In this document: piece by piece, positions 15,325 through 23,246 of the stretch
Layout: every line of letters starts with the position of its first letter
How positions within the stretch are numbered: the stretch's first letter is position 1
Virus record (IMG/VR): IMGVR_UViG_3300010885_031374
Location: 1-49,768 of that record
Reading direction: 5' to 3' (one strand)
Source: a virus
DNA length: 49,768 bases
Translations under genes and position numbers: made by a program
Notes under the pieces: model-generated
What the model was told of the DNA's origin: nothing
Databases searched by the model: none
What the model saw: only the letters and a program-made list of their open reading frames with translations

Positions 15325-16590
15325 CTATCGACGAAGCCTTGGGCTATTTGCCTCAAGCGCGGCCTTGCGCTTGGCGGCCTCCTGGGCAATCGCGTCGTTG
15401 ATTATGGCCTCAAGGGCTGCCTTAGTCGGGCCTCGTCCGGTCCCTGTCGGGCCTTGCATAAGGGGATTCTGCTCCGGGTATGTCGGGGGAGGCGCAAGTG
15501 CACCCGTTGCCGGAATGCCCTCTGGGGGCAATTGCGGTGGCAGCGGGGGGCCGTCGCTTGTCATGCCGGAATAGTCCGGGCGCGATCCTTCAAACGGGAT
15601 AGGGCCGCCGCCGATCTGCGAAGGAGCAACGCCGTACCCTCTTGGGTCTTCAGGGACTTGGGCAAGAGCCGCCGCAAGATCAGGTGGCAACTGCTGCATT
15701 AGCCCCCGCTCACGGGCGGCTTGGATCGTCGGGCCTCGACCGTCGCCCATTCTGGTGGCGAAGGGGTCGTTGGTGGGATAAGTCGGCGGCGGAGCTAAGT
15801 CGCCAGTCGCGGGGATGTCGGCCGGAGGCAGGGCAACGCCTGATGCATCATATGGAGGTTGCGCTGCGTTTATTTTCCCGTCTCCGCTTTTAAATGTATC
15901 CTCCCACGAGGCTTGCCCTGGCGCGGGGCCTGTGTCCATTGTGCGCGATCTCACAATAGACTCGAATGGCTTCTGCCCAGGAGCTGGGAGCCTATCCATG
16001 CCGAGAGGGACTTCAGGGCCTAGAATTGGATTGGCGCCGGCAAGCGTCTTTTGCAGATTGTCAGCCTCAGTCGGTGTACCATTGAGTGGTACACTGGGTT
16101 CTTCCGGGCCGCCTGCCATATCCTGGCCGGTATCAGGTACGGTATCCGTAGCGGCCTCTGCCGCCATGTTCGGGCGCGGGGTCGGAATGGGGATCGTCTT
16201 GGCAAGCTCGCCGTAGGTCTCATTTCCGACTACGCCATCAACCCCAATCCCCGCATTGGTCTGGAAGTTCTGGACGGCCTTTTTGGTCTCGGGACCGAAC
16301 TGCCCGTCTACCTTGACGGCTTCTCCTGAACGCTTGAGATCGCGTTGTAGCGCCTTTACGCGGTCGCCACTGTCGCCGACCCTTAAAAAAGGCACCTGTA
16401 GGTTCCCCTTGGTGTCCTTGCCGACTTCGCCATCAACCGAAAGCCCATTAGCCTTTTGGTAGGCCATGACGGCCTTCTTGGTTTCGGGGCCATAGGTTCC
16501 GTCAATGCCGACCTTATAGCCAGCCGCCGTGAGGGCGCGTTGGAGGTCGCGGACTTCTTGGCCCTGTGAGCCGGTGCGGAGAACTGCCAT
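15325..16590 (-). CDS. Peptidoglycan-binding (two PGBD1 domains) virion protein
   Basis: A 421-residue protein from MAVLRTGSQGQEVRDLQ, which has GAGG seven bases upstream; an ATG four codons earlier exists. Two peptidoglycan-binding type 1 domains are visible: VRDLQRALTAAGYKVG with GIDGTYGPETKKAV, and VKALQRDLKRSG with VDGQFGPETKKAV. The rest is Pro/Gly-rich and disordered, and contains a repeated block: IPATGDLAPPPTYP and IPATGALAPPPTYP, each followed by a GRGPT motif. It lies next to the GH24 protein, so the pair may bind and cut peptidoglycan at entry. Confidence 0.8.
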   Translation of the reverse strand: MAVLRTGSQGQEVRDLQRALTAAGYKVGIDGTYGPETKKAVMAYQKANGLSVDGEVGKDTKGNLQVPFLRVGDSGDRVKALQRDLKRSGEAVKVDGQFGPETKKAVQNFQTNAGIGVDGVVGNETYGELAKTIPIPTPRPNMAAEAATDTVPDTGQDMAGGPEEPSVPLNGTPTEADNLQKTLAGANPILGPEVPLGMDRLPAPGQKPFESIVRSRTMDTGPAPGQASWEDTFKSGDGKINAAQPPYDASGVALPPADIPATGDLAPPPTYPTNDPFATRMGDGRGPTIQAARERGLMQQLPPDLAAALAQVPEDPRGYGVAPSQIGGGPIPFEGSRPDYSGMTSDGPPLPPQLPPEGIPATGALAPPPTYPEQNPLMQGPTGTGRGPTKAALEAIINDAIAQEAAKRKAALEANSPRLRR

Positions 16591-16641
16591 ATCGGGCCTC
16601 ATTAAGTAAGGAATGACGGGAAATTGAAGCGCATTAAACCA

Positions 16642-17607
16642 TTAAACGACCATCGAATAATCGACGTGACGGATGCCGCCGATAACATGCACGGCATCGG
16701 GGATGACCTTCTCGACCTCTTGGGCCATTACGCCCATCTGGACCGGGCCGCCTGAGATGTAGCGGAAGGTATAGACGGGAAGGCCGCCGTCGGTTGTGCC
16801 GACGCGTTTAATGTCTTTCTTGGTGCGCTCGTCAGACATGAGCCACGGCGAGGCAAGCGCCGACGAGCCAAGCCCAAACAGTCCACCAAGCATGGAGGAA
16901 TTCTGCTGGTTCTGAAGATTGGCGCTGTTGTAGACATTCTGCGCCACGTTCGGCGGCGTGATATTATACGCCGGATTGCCCTGGAACTGCGGCATCTGTC
17001 CGCCCGCCGCGCCGGCCATGAGCGAGCCGATCTCGTTATATGGCTGGTTGCGCGCCGTAATCATGTCCTGCAATTGGCGTGTCTGCTCTTGCCCGCCCGC
17101 CATAGTGGCGTCTTGGGAGATAGCCGCGAGCTGATCCGAGCGGTTCCGGTCAAGCCGGTTGCGCTCGTCATTGTAAACCTCGGACCCAATCGGGATGCCG
17201 CGATTGGCGAGTGTGACTTCGGATTGCTTGTCGGCCTGATCAAGCTGCGGCTGGATCATCGCCATCTTGCGGTCGTATAAAGCCTTCTGCACGGCGTCGC
17301 CCGCGCCGGGGCCGGGGCCTTGGAACGGCGTCGAGGGGAGCTGCCCCGCGAACAGCCCAGCCTGATTGGCTAAGGCGTTCTTAGTGGCGCCTGTGGTGTT
17401 GTAGTTCTGCTGTTCCGGGCCGCCAAGCGTGACGGTCTGGGAAATCGGGATGCCTTGGGCGTCCTTTTGGTACGTAGTCGAGCCAGAAGGCCCGTATTGG
17501 TTAACCGCATTAATCTTGGCCGACTCTTGGACTGCCTTCACGCCAGCATCAAGCTGGGCCTGCGAGGTCTGGTACGGGTCCGGCACACCGGCTGAGTTTT
17601 TGCCCAT
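16642..17607 (-). CDS. Virion protein with C-terminal S74 chaperone-like domain
   Basis: A 321-residue protein from MGKNSAGVPDPYQ, with RBS AGAGGAAATAAC. An upstream extension to 17754 overlaps the antisense HNH gene and is rejected. The body is Gln/Asn-rich and helical with a Gly/Ala-rich patch. The last 60 residues carry SDERTKKDIKRVG, YTFRYISGGPVQMGVMAQEV and HVDYSMVV, matching peptidase S74 / intramolecular chaperone domains. Ser and Lys spaced five apart in SDERTK are the known self-cleavage dyad. The domain is shorter than in endosialidase, so release may be reduced or absent. Probably a tail or ejection component. Confidence 0.75.
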   Translation of the reverse strand: MGKNSAGVPDPYQTSQAQLDAGVKAVQESAKINAVNQYGPSGSTTYQKDAQGIPISQTVTLGGPEQQNYNTTGATKNALANQAGLFAGQLPSTPFQGPGPGAGDAVQKALYDRKMAMIQPQLDQADKQSEVTLANRGIPIGSEVYNDERNRLDRNRSDQLAAISQDATMAGGQEQTRQLQDMITARNQPYNEIGSLMAGAAGGQMPQFQGNPAYNITPPNVAQNVYNSANLQNQQNSSMLGGLFGLGSSALASPWLMSDERTKKDIKRVGTTDGGLPVYTFRYISGGPVQMGVMAQEVEKVIPDAVHVIGGIRHVDYSMVV

Positions 17608-17618
17608 GTTATTTCCTC

Positions 17619-17648
17619 TTGAAACCAATGCCACGGCCGCTATATGAT
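17619..17648 (+). promoter_or_regulatory. Sigma-70-like promoter for a leaderless HNH gene
   Basis: TTGAAA at 17619-17624, an 18-bp spacer, and TATGAT at 17643-17648. The ATG of the HNH gene begins at 17654, five bases after the -10 box. Initiation at the usual 6-7 bases would place the 5' end on the start codon, and no SD is present. Confidence 0.65.
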
Positions 17649-17653
17649 AGCGC

Positions 17654-18355
17654 ATGACAGGAAAACGCGGTCCGCTCTCTGAGCGATTTTGGTCGAAGGT
17701 TGACAGGCGCGGCGACGATGAGTGCTGGGCTTGGATGGCCAACAAGAACAACAAGGGCTACGGAATGATTAGCCCCGGTGACGGAGGCAGCAAGAGGCTA
17801 GCCCACCGCATGTCCTGGCAGCTAGCGAACGGCACAATCCCAGTGGGCCTGTGCGTTCTTCATAAATGCGACAACCCACCCTGCGTTAACCCATCCCATC
17901 TTTTTCTTGGAACATACCAAGATAACGCCATTGATAAGGTCGCGAAGGGCAGGGCCGTCTACAACCCAGCCATAGGAGAGAGGCACCCGCAGGCCGTTTA
18001 TACGGAGGCTGAAGTAGTCGAGTTGCGGAGACGTTTAGCCGCCGGGGAAAGGGTTAGGGTGCTTGCGCGGGAGATCGGGAGGCCTGCGTCTGGCATCAGG
18101 CGCATTAGAGAGGGTACGTCATGGGCGCATCTTTCTAGCGGCCCAATCGTCCAAAAACTAAAACCATTTCGCGGCGGGGATCACAGCAATTCAGTGCTGG
18201 ACGAGCGATCTGTTGTGGCCATTAAGATAGGCTTAGCTGAAGGTGCCCGCAACAAGGACTTGGCTGCCAAGTACGGAGTAGCGACATCGACCATATGCGA
18301 CATCAGGCAAGGGCGGACGTGGGGCTGGCTTAAGCCCATGGTTTATTCCTCTTGA
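17654..18355 (+). CDS. HNH homing-type endonuclease with two C-terminal HTH repeats
   Basis: A 233-residue protein. The N-terminal HNH domain has SERFWSKVDRRGDDECWAW, AHRMSWQLANG, then VLHKCDNPPCVNPSHL and LGTYQDN, giving the His/Cys ligands of the HNH_3-type fold. Two similar C-terminal DNA-binding units follow, one around VRVLAREIGRPASGIRRIREG and one around NKDLAAKYGVATSTICDIRQG. It lies on the plus strand inside a leftward operon. It is a paralogue of the next gene, which has only one such unit. Its stop codon lies within the -35 box of the next gene's promoter. A homing or free-standing selfish nuclease is the likely role. Confidence 0.85.
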   Translation: MTGKRGPLSERFWSKVDRRGDDECWAWMANKNNKGYGMISPGDGGSKRLAHRMSWQLANGTIPVGLCVLHKCDNPPCVNPSHLFLGTYQDNAIDKVAKGRAVYNPAIGERHPQAVYTEAEVVELRRRLAAGERVRVLAREIGRPASGIRRIREGTSWAHLSSGPIVQKLKPFRGGDHSNSVLDERSVVAIKIGLAEGARNKDLAAKYGVATSTICDIRQGRTWGWLKPMVYSS

Positions 18356-18380
18356 GTTTAGGCCAAAGCGGCGGTATAGT
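18352..18380 (+). promoter_or_regulatory. Sigma-70-like promoter for the second leaderless HNH gene
   Basis: TTGAGT at 18352-18357, a 17-bp spacer, and TATAGT at 18375-18380. The ATG is at 18387, six bases after the -10 box. The layout repeats that of the upstream HNH gene, and the -35 overlaps that gene's stop codon. Confidence 0.65.
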
Positions 18381-18386
18381 CGCGGC

Positions 18387-18848
18387 ATGGCAAAGCGAAA
18401 ATCACTTGCAGAGCGGTTCTGGGCAAAGGTTGATAAGCGAGGGACGGACGAATGTTGGCCGTGGACAGCCAGCACCATAAATGACGGATATGGCCACATT
18501 AGTCGGCATGGCAAAATGTTTCTTGCTCATCGGGCGTCATTTGAGATGGCTAACGGCCCGATCCCCTACGGTCTACTTGTCTGTCACCATTGCGACAACC
18601 CGCCATGCGTTAATCCTGCGCACCTTTTCCTAGGGACGCAGAGCGACAACGCCAGAGATAGAAACAAGAAAGGAAGGGCGGCCAACTGGGCTGGTGAGCG
18701 GCACCCATTAGCAAGGCTAAGTGCTGACGAAATAGTCTCAATCAGGTCCGACGATCGCACGCAGAGAAAAATTGCGGCCGAATACGGAGTAAGTCAATCG
18801 CTCATCCATCTGATAAAGAGCAGAAAGGCGTGGAGGCACATACCCTAG
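18387..18848 (+). CDS. HNH homing-type endonuclease, paralogue
   Basis: A 153-residue protein with the same domain plan as its neighbour: LAERFWAKVDKRGTDECWPW, AHRASFEMANG, VCHHCDNPPCVNPAHLFLG, then a single C-terminal HTH (RKIAAEYGVSQSLIHLIKS). The similarity extends upstream into the promoter, so the pair arose by duplication of a unit that included its control region. The last bases overlap the convergent acetyltransferase gene by four, at a CTAG that serves as stop codon on both strands. Confidence 0.85.
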   Translation: MAKRKSLAERFWAKVDKRGTDECWPWTASTINDGYGHISRHGKMFLAHRASFEMANGPIPYGLLVCHHCDNPPCVNPAHLFLGTQSDNARDRNKKGRAANWAGERHPLARLSADEIVSIRSDDRTQRKIAAEYGVSQSLIHLIKSRKAWRHIP

Positions 18849-19267
18849 GTAATCCTCTGCTCTGACTTAAGAAGCCCGTAAATCACCGCATCCTTGCCCG
18901 GTCCGAAGCCTTCCCTAGCCTTGCCCTCAAGGACAAAGCCTAGCCCCTCTAGAAATGTCCGTGTCGTCTTGTTGTTCTTCCGCGTGATCGCCGTAATGCG
19001 ATTGCATTTGAGCTGATCGAACGCATACCCGAACACGGTGCGAATAACCCGGCGCGAAATCCAATTGTGGCCCGCTGCCCAGATGCGAATATCGCCGCCA
19101 CCGGGACACGGGCTGTAGTCCGTAAATAATGCGCCCCCGACTAGGCGACCGTCCCGCATAAACCCGATAGCCTCATAGCCGCCGGGGAGATCCGTGACTT
19201 CCGGCAATCGTTCCAACATCCAAAGCCCGACATATTCGCGCTGACCGGCTAGGATTTCGAGAGGCAT
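18845..19267 (-). CDS. GNAT family N-acetyltransferase
   Basis: A 140-residue protein from MPLEILAGQREYVGLWM, starting with a TAATG overlap on the upstream gene. GYEAIGFMRDGRLVGGALFTDY, then RRVIRTVFGYAFDQL, then CNRITAITRKNNKTTRTFLE and GLGFVLEG fit the GNAT fold, including the acetyl-CoA-binding helix and the last beta strand typical of RimJ-like enzymes. Phages of alphaproteobacteria often carry such a gene among the structural genes; the substrate may be a virion or host protein. The start eight codons upstream is less likely. Confidence 0.8.
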   Translation of the reverse strand: MPLEILAGQREYVGLWMLERLPEVTDLPGGYEAIGFMRDGRLVGGALFTDYSPCPGGGDIRIWAAGHNWISRRVIRTVFGYAFDQLKCNRITAITRKNNKTTRTFLEGLGFVLEGKAREGFGPGKDAVIYGLLKSEQRIT

Positions 19268-21057
19268 TATTGGGCCGCCAGAGGTTTCCAAGTGCCATCT
19301 CTAGCTAAATACTCGACGCCCTTAACTGGGCTGGTCGAAAATATGTCGCCAGTTCCGCTTTCTGTCTTGAATGAAGGGGACCGCTTTGATCTCAGGAGAA
19401 CCGGCTGACCATCTTCCGGGGCAAAACTCGCCGCTGACGATGGCCTGGTCGTCCAGTAAGACCGCTTTTCTCTAGCACCATCGGGCCAAACCGACTGGTC
19501 AGTCCCGAAAGACGGGCCATGCGCCCTTACAGCCCCGCTTTCCGAGATACTTTGGGCGCGTTCAGAGTTGGTGGCGTGGTAAACATACACAGGATCAGGT
19601 TCAGGAGGGCGTCTGGTGAAATCCATAAAGTCATCACGGGGAGGAGCCCCTCCGCCCATCGGAGCCTCGCCAGCGAGCGATTCGGCTAGGCTGGGGACAA
19701 TGGGCCTGTCTATGGGCAGCGATGCCTGTGGGCCGCTATTGCCAAAGCGGACGATCTGCCGATCGCGGGGAACATCCTCGGTTGACCACGGCGGGGAGGC
19801 GCGGCGCTCCTCTGGGGTCATGTTCATGCGGGTTTGGACGTTGCGGGCTTCGGTTTCTCCGGAGAGGCGGCGGTATTGTCCAAACGGGCTGCGTTTTTCG
19901 TCCTCTATTTTCAGAAAGTTGACGGCGTCGTCAACGGACGAAAACCCGTATTTTTCAACGATAGGGGTAATCGTCTTGGGGTCGGCATATTTTATAGTTC
20001 CGACTACTTCCGAGGGGCGCATTGTCCCGCTTCCGGTGATGGCTTGGCTTAGCTCAAAGTTGAGATCGTTCGCCGACTTGTTAAACATCGGCCCGCTATT
20101 GAATTGCTTCGGACTTCCACCTGAGGCGAATCCCTCCTCTCTCTGTGCCGCGTGCTGAGCTTCGTGTAAAGTAATCCCATGCACGCCGGTTTCTCCGCTT
20201 AGCCCATCGGAAAGAGCCGAAATGCGAGCCGGCGTTCCGTCTATAGACAGTTGTTCGAAAGAGCCGCTATGGCCGGGATTAGGCAACCTCGTTACAGAGG
20301 CGTCTATCGCCCTAAGTTCCGGGTAGGCATCAAACAAATCCTTGTGCCACAACACGCCTGCCATTTTGCCTGTGCTTCTTCCATCGCTAGAGAGAAACTC
20401 GTCGGCTGACTTGCCCCCTATCTGGCTAGCATTATCCGGTATCTCAAACCGCCATTTGCCGTCCGCACCAACCCCCCAACCCGTCTCTTTCCATATCGCG
20501 TCGGGGTGAGCGCCCGCCGCCGTCATCTTCTCCGCCTTAGCGAGCGCCTCAAGGTCGGCCGTCTTAGCGAGCTTGCCGCCGAATATGCCCAGCCTCGGCG
20601 CGGCGAACTTGGTCGTAGCCATGCCGCCCCCCGCTAGGGCTGCTGCAAGGTCAACTAACTCCGCGTTGGCCTCCGGGCGGATTGAGCCGGTTTCCGGGTC
20701 CATGACTTTCCAGCCAGCGCCGGGATGGCCAAGCGCGCTTTCTACCGCGTCACCGAATAACCCGCCTGCGCCGGTCCATAGGCCCTTAGCCATAGTACCA
20801 ATGCCCTTAGCTATTTCACCAAGGCGGTGAGCCGCAATGGGCGGAACCATTTCAGCCGTCGTTAATGCCCGCTCATGCCACGGCATTTGATCGAGTGGCT
20901 TACCGCTGTATTGCCCGCGCACAAGAACGTCGGCAAGGTCTTGGACGCTTGGGCCGTAGTTAGCCATTGGGCCGGTGGGCTTAGGCTTTTGCTTGGGCTT
21001 TAATTGGCCCCAAATGTCTTGGCCGGCAGCAAGGGCATCGGAAAGGAAATCAGCCAT
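19267..21057 (-). CDS. Polyvalent virion protein: LPD23-like, zincin HEAQH and ART-like domains
   Basis: A 596-residue protein. The N-terminal third is helical with Gly/Ala-rich stretches. Around residues 185-210 GAHPDAIWKETGW and GADGKWRFEIPD match a large polyvalent-protein domain of the LPD23 type. It is followed by a zinc metallopeptidase-like segment with GITLHEAQHAAQ and EEGFASGGS, a HExxH motif plus a downstream Glu. The C-terminal 110 residues (VYVYHATNSERAQSI, SYWTTRPSSAASF, VKGVEYLARDGTW) resemble ADP-ribosyltransferase-like domains of polyvalent proteins. Such proteins are thought to enter the host with phage DNA and act on host targets. Substrate unknown. Confidence 0.75.
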   Translation of the reverse strand: MADFLSDALAAGQDIWGQLKPKQKPKPTGPMANYGPSVQDLADVLVRGQYSGKPLDQMPWHERALTTAEMVPPIAAHRLGEIAKGIGTMAKGLWTGAGGLFGDAVESALGHPGAGWKVMDPETGSIRPEANAELVDLAAALAGGGMATTKFAAPRLGIFGGKLAKTADLEALAKAEKMTAAGAHPDAIWKETGWGVGADGKWRFEIPDNASQIGGKSADEFLSSDGRSTGKMAGVLWHKDLFDAYPELRAIDASVTRLPNPGHSGSFEQLSIDGTPARISALSDGLSGETGVHGITLHEAQHAAQREEGFASGGSPKQFNSGPMFNKSANDLNFELSQAITGSGTMRPSEVVGTIKYADPKTITPIVEKYGFSSVDDAVNFLKIEDEKRSPFGQYRRLSGETEARNVQTRMNMTPEERRASPPWSTEDVPRDRQIVRFGNSGPQASLPIDRPIVPSLAESLAGEAPMGGGAPPRDDFMDFTRRPPEPDPVYVYHATNSERAQSISESGAVRAHGPSFGTDQSVWPDGAREKRSYWTTRPSSAASFAPEDGQPVLLRSKRSPSFKTESGTGDIFSTSPVKGVEYLARDGTWKPLAAQ

Positions 21058-21065
21058 TGAACCCC

Positions 21066-22541
21066 CTACCGTCGCGCTTGCTTAACCAGAACGTGGCTGC
21101 CCATCCACTCCATTGCCGACACTAAGCCGGACATCTCAAGCGCGATGCCGATTGACCGTCCCAGGCCGTAGGTGGCGAACCACTGGCCGTTGTATTGGTT
21201 GCTCGCGCTCCATGAGGAGCCCCACGCATCGCCCCAGTTCGTTGTGGAATAGGACGCAGCGATAGAAACGGACGGAGTGGTGATCGAGCGTTGGATGTAG
21301 TCCGTATCGACGCCCCAGCGGCCTGTCACTGTGCCGTCAACAGCCATGTCAAATCTAATCGCGTCCGCTTCAATGCGCTGCCCACCTTGGCCCGAGGTCA
21401 CAAACGCGGTGCGGACCTTCATGGCGATTGAGGAGCCGGCGTCACTGGTGCCGGACATCTTGTATACTACGCCCGTTGCCCACGCCCCGATATAGAGGCT
21501 ATTGCCCCAAACGCACCATGCAGAGGCCGGAATGGAGCTCCATTGCGACCAAGCGCCTGTCTGTACGTTGTATACACGTTGCTTAGAGGTGGCCCCGTCC
21601 GAAGTCGGGATGTTGACGATAACCCGCCCCTCGTGGAAGGTCGGCGCCCAGCCCTCGAATGTGCCGTAGCTGTTGGCCTCCGATGTGATCGACGGCGCGA
21701 CCTTGCCGAAATTCCCAAGAGCGAGTTGGTCGAAGGCGGTCCCCTGAATGGCCGCAGCGAGAGGCACCAGGCCCATTCTGGTGACGACCGAAAGCTGCCC
21801 GCCGATCTTGACCAAGCACTGCCGGCCTATCGGGGGAGGCATTCGGTACGAGCCAACCAGACTAAACGTGGTGGCCGGGTCGCCGGAATAAATCAGCACC
21901 TCGCCGGTGGACATGACGAATGCGATATAGTCGTCAGGCCCGTTCCCGGCGTCCTGGGAGTGAGAGCCGATCGCCATGCACGTTCCGCCGCCCGCAATCT
22001 GCGAGAGCTGGAACTTGGTCAATGCGCCCGTGATGGCACCGACCGCCCCATACCAGACATCGGCGTTGTTGGTCTGGCAGAACCAAAGCCGCGAGCGGAC
22101 ATATGCGACATTGGCGAGTTGGGTCAGCGTAAGCCCGGTGAAGCCGGTCGCGGCTACCGTGGAGCCGTCATAGACCCACGGCGTGTCGGTGCCATTCACG
22201 CCAATCAGGCGGTTGTTATAATTGACCGTCTGAAAGCGGCTGTCGGAATAGCCAGCGGCGGAAAGAAGCGAGGCCGACGCCCCGGAATAGTCATAGATCG
22301 AGCCGCCCGCAACGCCGATCATTGTCGAGGCGGTCAGTCCGTTAAACGCGGCAAGGGTTTCAACCGTAGAAGCCGCCCCTCCGGTGGAATAGGAGGCAGT
22401 GCCCTTCCTGATCTGGACGACATTGCCTACCGGGTCGAGGTTCTCTAGGTGCCGCGATTCTGCGGGCTGAAGAACGGCCACGCCGTCGCGCGTGTTCTCG
22501 CCCATATACGGCGCTGGAATGGGAACCGGCTGGGACGCCAT
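21066..22541 (-). CDS. P22 gp10-like packaged DNA stabilisation / tail hub protein
   Basis: A 491-residue beta-rich protein. Repeated blade-like units (YNNRLIGVNGTDTPWVYDG, YVRSRLWFCQTNNADVWYG, DYIAFVMSTGEVLIYSGDP) with aromatic and Gly-Asp turns give a propeller-like pattern. It follows the gp4-like adaptor gene with a one-base overlap, as gp10 follows gp4 in P22-like phages. The assignment uses order and pattern, not strict identity. It would close the portal channel and hold the tail spike or fibre. Confidence 0.65.
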   Translation of the reverse strand: MASQPVPIPAPYMGENTRDGVAVLQPAESRHLENLDPVGNVVQIRKGTASYSTGGAASTVETLAAFNGLTASTMIGVAGGSIYDYSGASASLLSAAGYSDSRFQTVNYNNRLIGVNGTDTPWVYDGSTVAATGFTGLTLTQLANVAYVRSRLWFCQTNNADVWYGAVGAITGALTKFQLSQIAGGGTCMAIGSHSQDAGNGPDDYIAFVMSTGEVLIYSGDPATTFSLVGSYRMPPPIGRQCLVKIGGQLSVVTRMGLVPLAAAIQGTAFDQLALGNFGKVAPSITSEANSYGTFEGWAPTFHEGRVIVNIPTSDGATSKQRVYNVQTGAWSQWSSIPASAWCVWGNSLYIGAWATGVVYKMSGTSDAGSSIAMKVRTAFVTSGQGGQRIEADAIRFDMAVDGTVTGRWGVDTDYIQRSITTPSVSIAASYSTTNWGDAWGSSWSASNQYNGQWFATYGLGRSIGIALEMSGLVSAMEWMGSHVLVKQARR

Positions 22542-23230
22542 TAGCCGAAGCCCGTATAAGGTAGATTGCCCTCTCGGCTGAACCGATGACGATGAGGCGA
22601 ACCAAACCGGATTGCATCCCTAGCGCCGTCCTTGGACAGGATAGCATCGCGACGCTCGATCGCCTCTTGTTTTTCGTTGGCGAAATCCATTCCCTTGGCT
22701 TGGAGATAGCGCCAGCGGAGATCGATTGTCAGGAGGTCATCGTCCAACAGCGGAACGTCCGCATCGTCGGTGTAGGCTGCCTTGCCGCTGATCCAGTATT
22801 TGGAATAATACTGATAGGCGATTGTCTCCACGGCGGTAGGCGTGGGCCAAATCTCGAACAAGTCCGCCGCCACCCTGAAATACTTCCACGCTGCAACCCA
22901 CGCGACAGAGGACGACCTGAGCGCCTCGAATTTCTGGGGAGATACCGGCCCCTCAATCTCCCAGTAGTTTGTGCGGTCCCAGAACGTGATATTCGCGAAC
23001 GATTTGAACGCGGTCGGCAGCGCATAGGTGGCCGTGGAGGCGACCGTCGCAAAGGTGTGTGTGGCCAACAGCACTTGCCACTTGTGATCGAACGCCAGCG
23101 TCTTGCCGGACCTTTGAGCCAAGGCAAGAAGCTGCACGGCAATGGGATCGGTATTGCCGATAATCGACGAGGGGACGTTGTAGTCCCCGATTTCACGGAG
23201 GGCCGCTTGGCAAATTGTGAGCAAACTCAT
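22541..23230 (-). CDS. Head-to-tail adaptor (P22 gp4 / T7 gp11-like)
   Basis: A 229-residue protein starting MSLLTICQAALREIG, a typical N terminus of the podoviral adaptor family. A central KYFRVAADLFEIWPTP and IAYQYYSKYWISG, then LLDDDLLTIDLRWRYLQAKG, match phage adaptor proteins that bind below the portal. It is one gene upstream of the gp10-like protein. The overlap with the next start codon is one base. Confidence 0.7.
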   Translation of the reverse strand: MSLLTICQAALREIGDYNVPSSIIGNTDPIAVQLLALAQRSGKTLAFDHKWQVLLATHTFATVASTATYALPTAFKSFANITFWDRTNYWEIEGPVSPQKFEALRSSSVAWVAAWKYFRVAADLFEIWPTPTAVETIAYQYYSKYWISGKAAYTDDADVPLLDDDLLTIDLRWRYLQAKGMDFANEKQEAIERRDAILSKDGARDAIRFGSPHRHRFSREGNLPYTGFG

Positions 23231-23246
23231 ATCGGCCCCTCGTTAG

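Larger units (their letters stand above)
17602..18355 (+). repeat. About 21-bp direct repeats flanking the first HNH gene
   Basis: Bases 17602-17622 and 18334-18355 share GCCCATG, one or two variable bases, then TTATTCCTCTTGA-like sequence. On the minus strand each copy reads as an RBS plus ATGGGC. The left copy is the true start of the S74 gene; the right copy is a remnant. The spacing shows that one HNH unit with its boundary was duplicated or inserted here. Coordinates enclose both copies and the gene between them. Confidence 0.7.

Noticed and set aside
18233-18514. 93-residue minus frame across the HNH pair
   Set aside because: It mirrors the N-terminal extension of the S74 frame and arises from the duplicated HNH start region read in antisense.
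21543-22448. 301-residue plus-strand frame opposite the gp10-like gene
   Set aside because: Composition (RR, GG, HR runs) is that of an antisense frame in GC-rich DNA, and the minus gene has a clear fold pattern.
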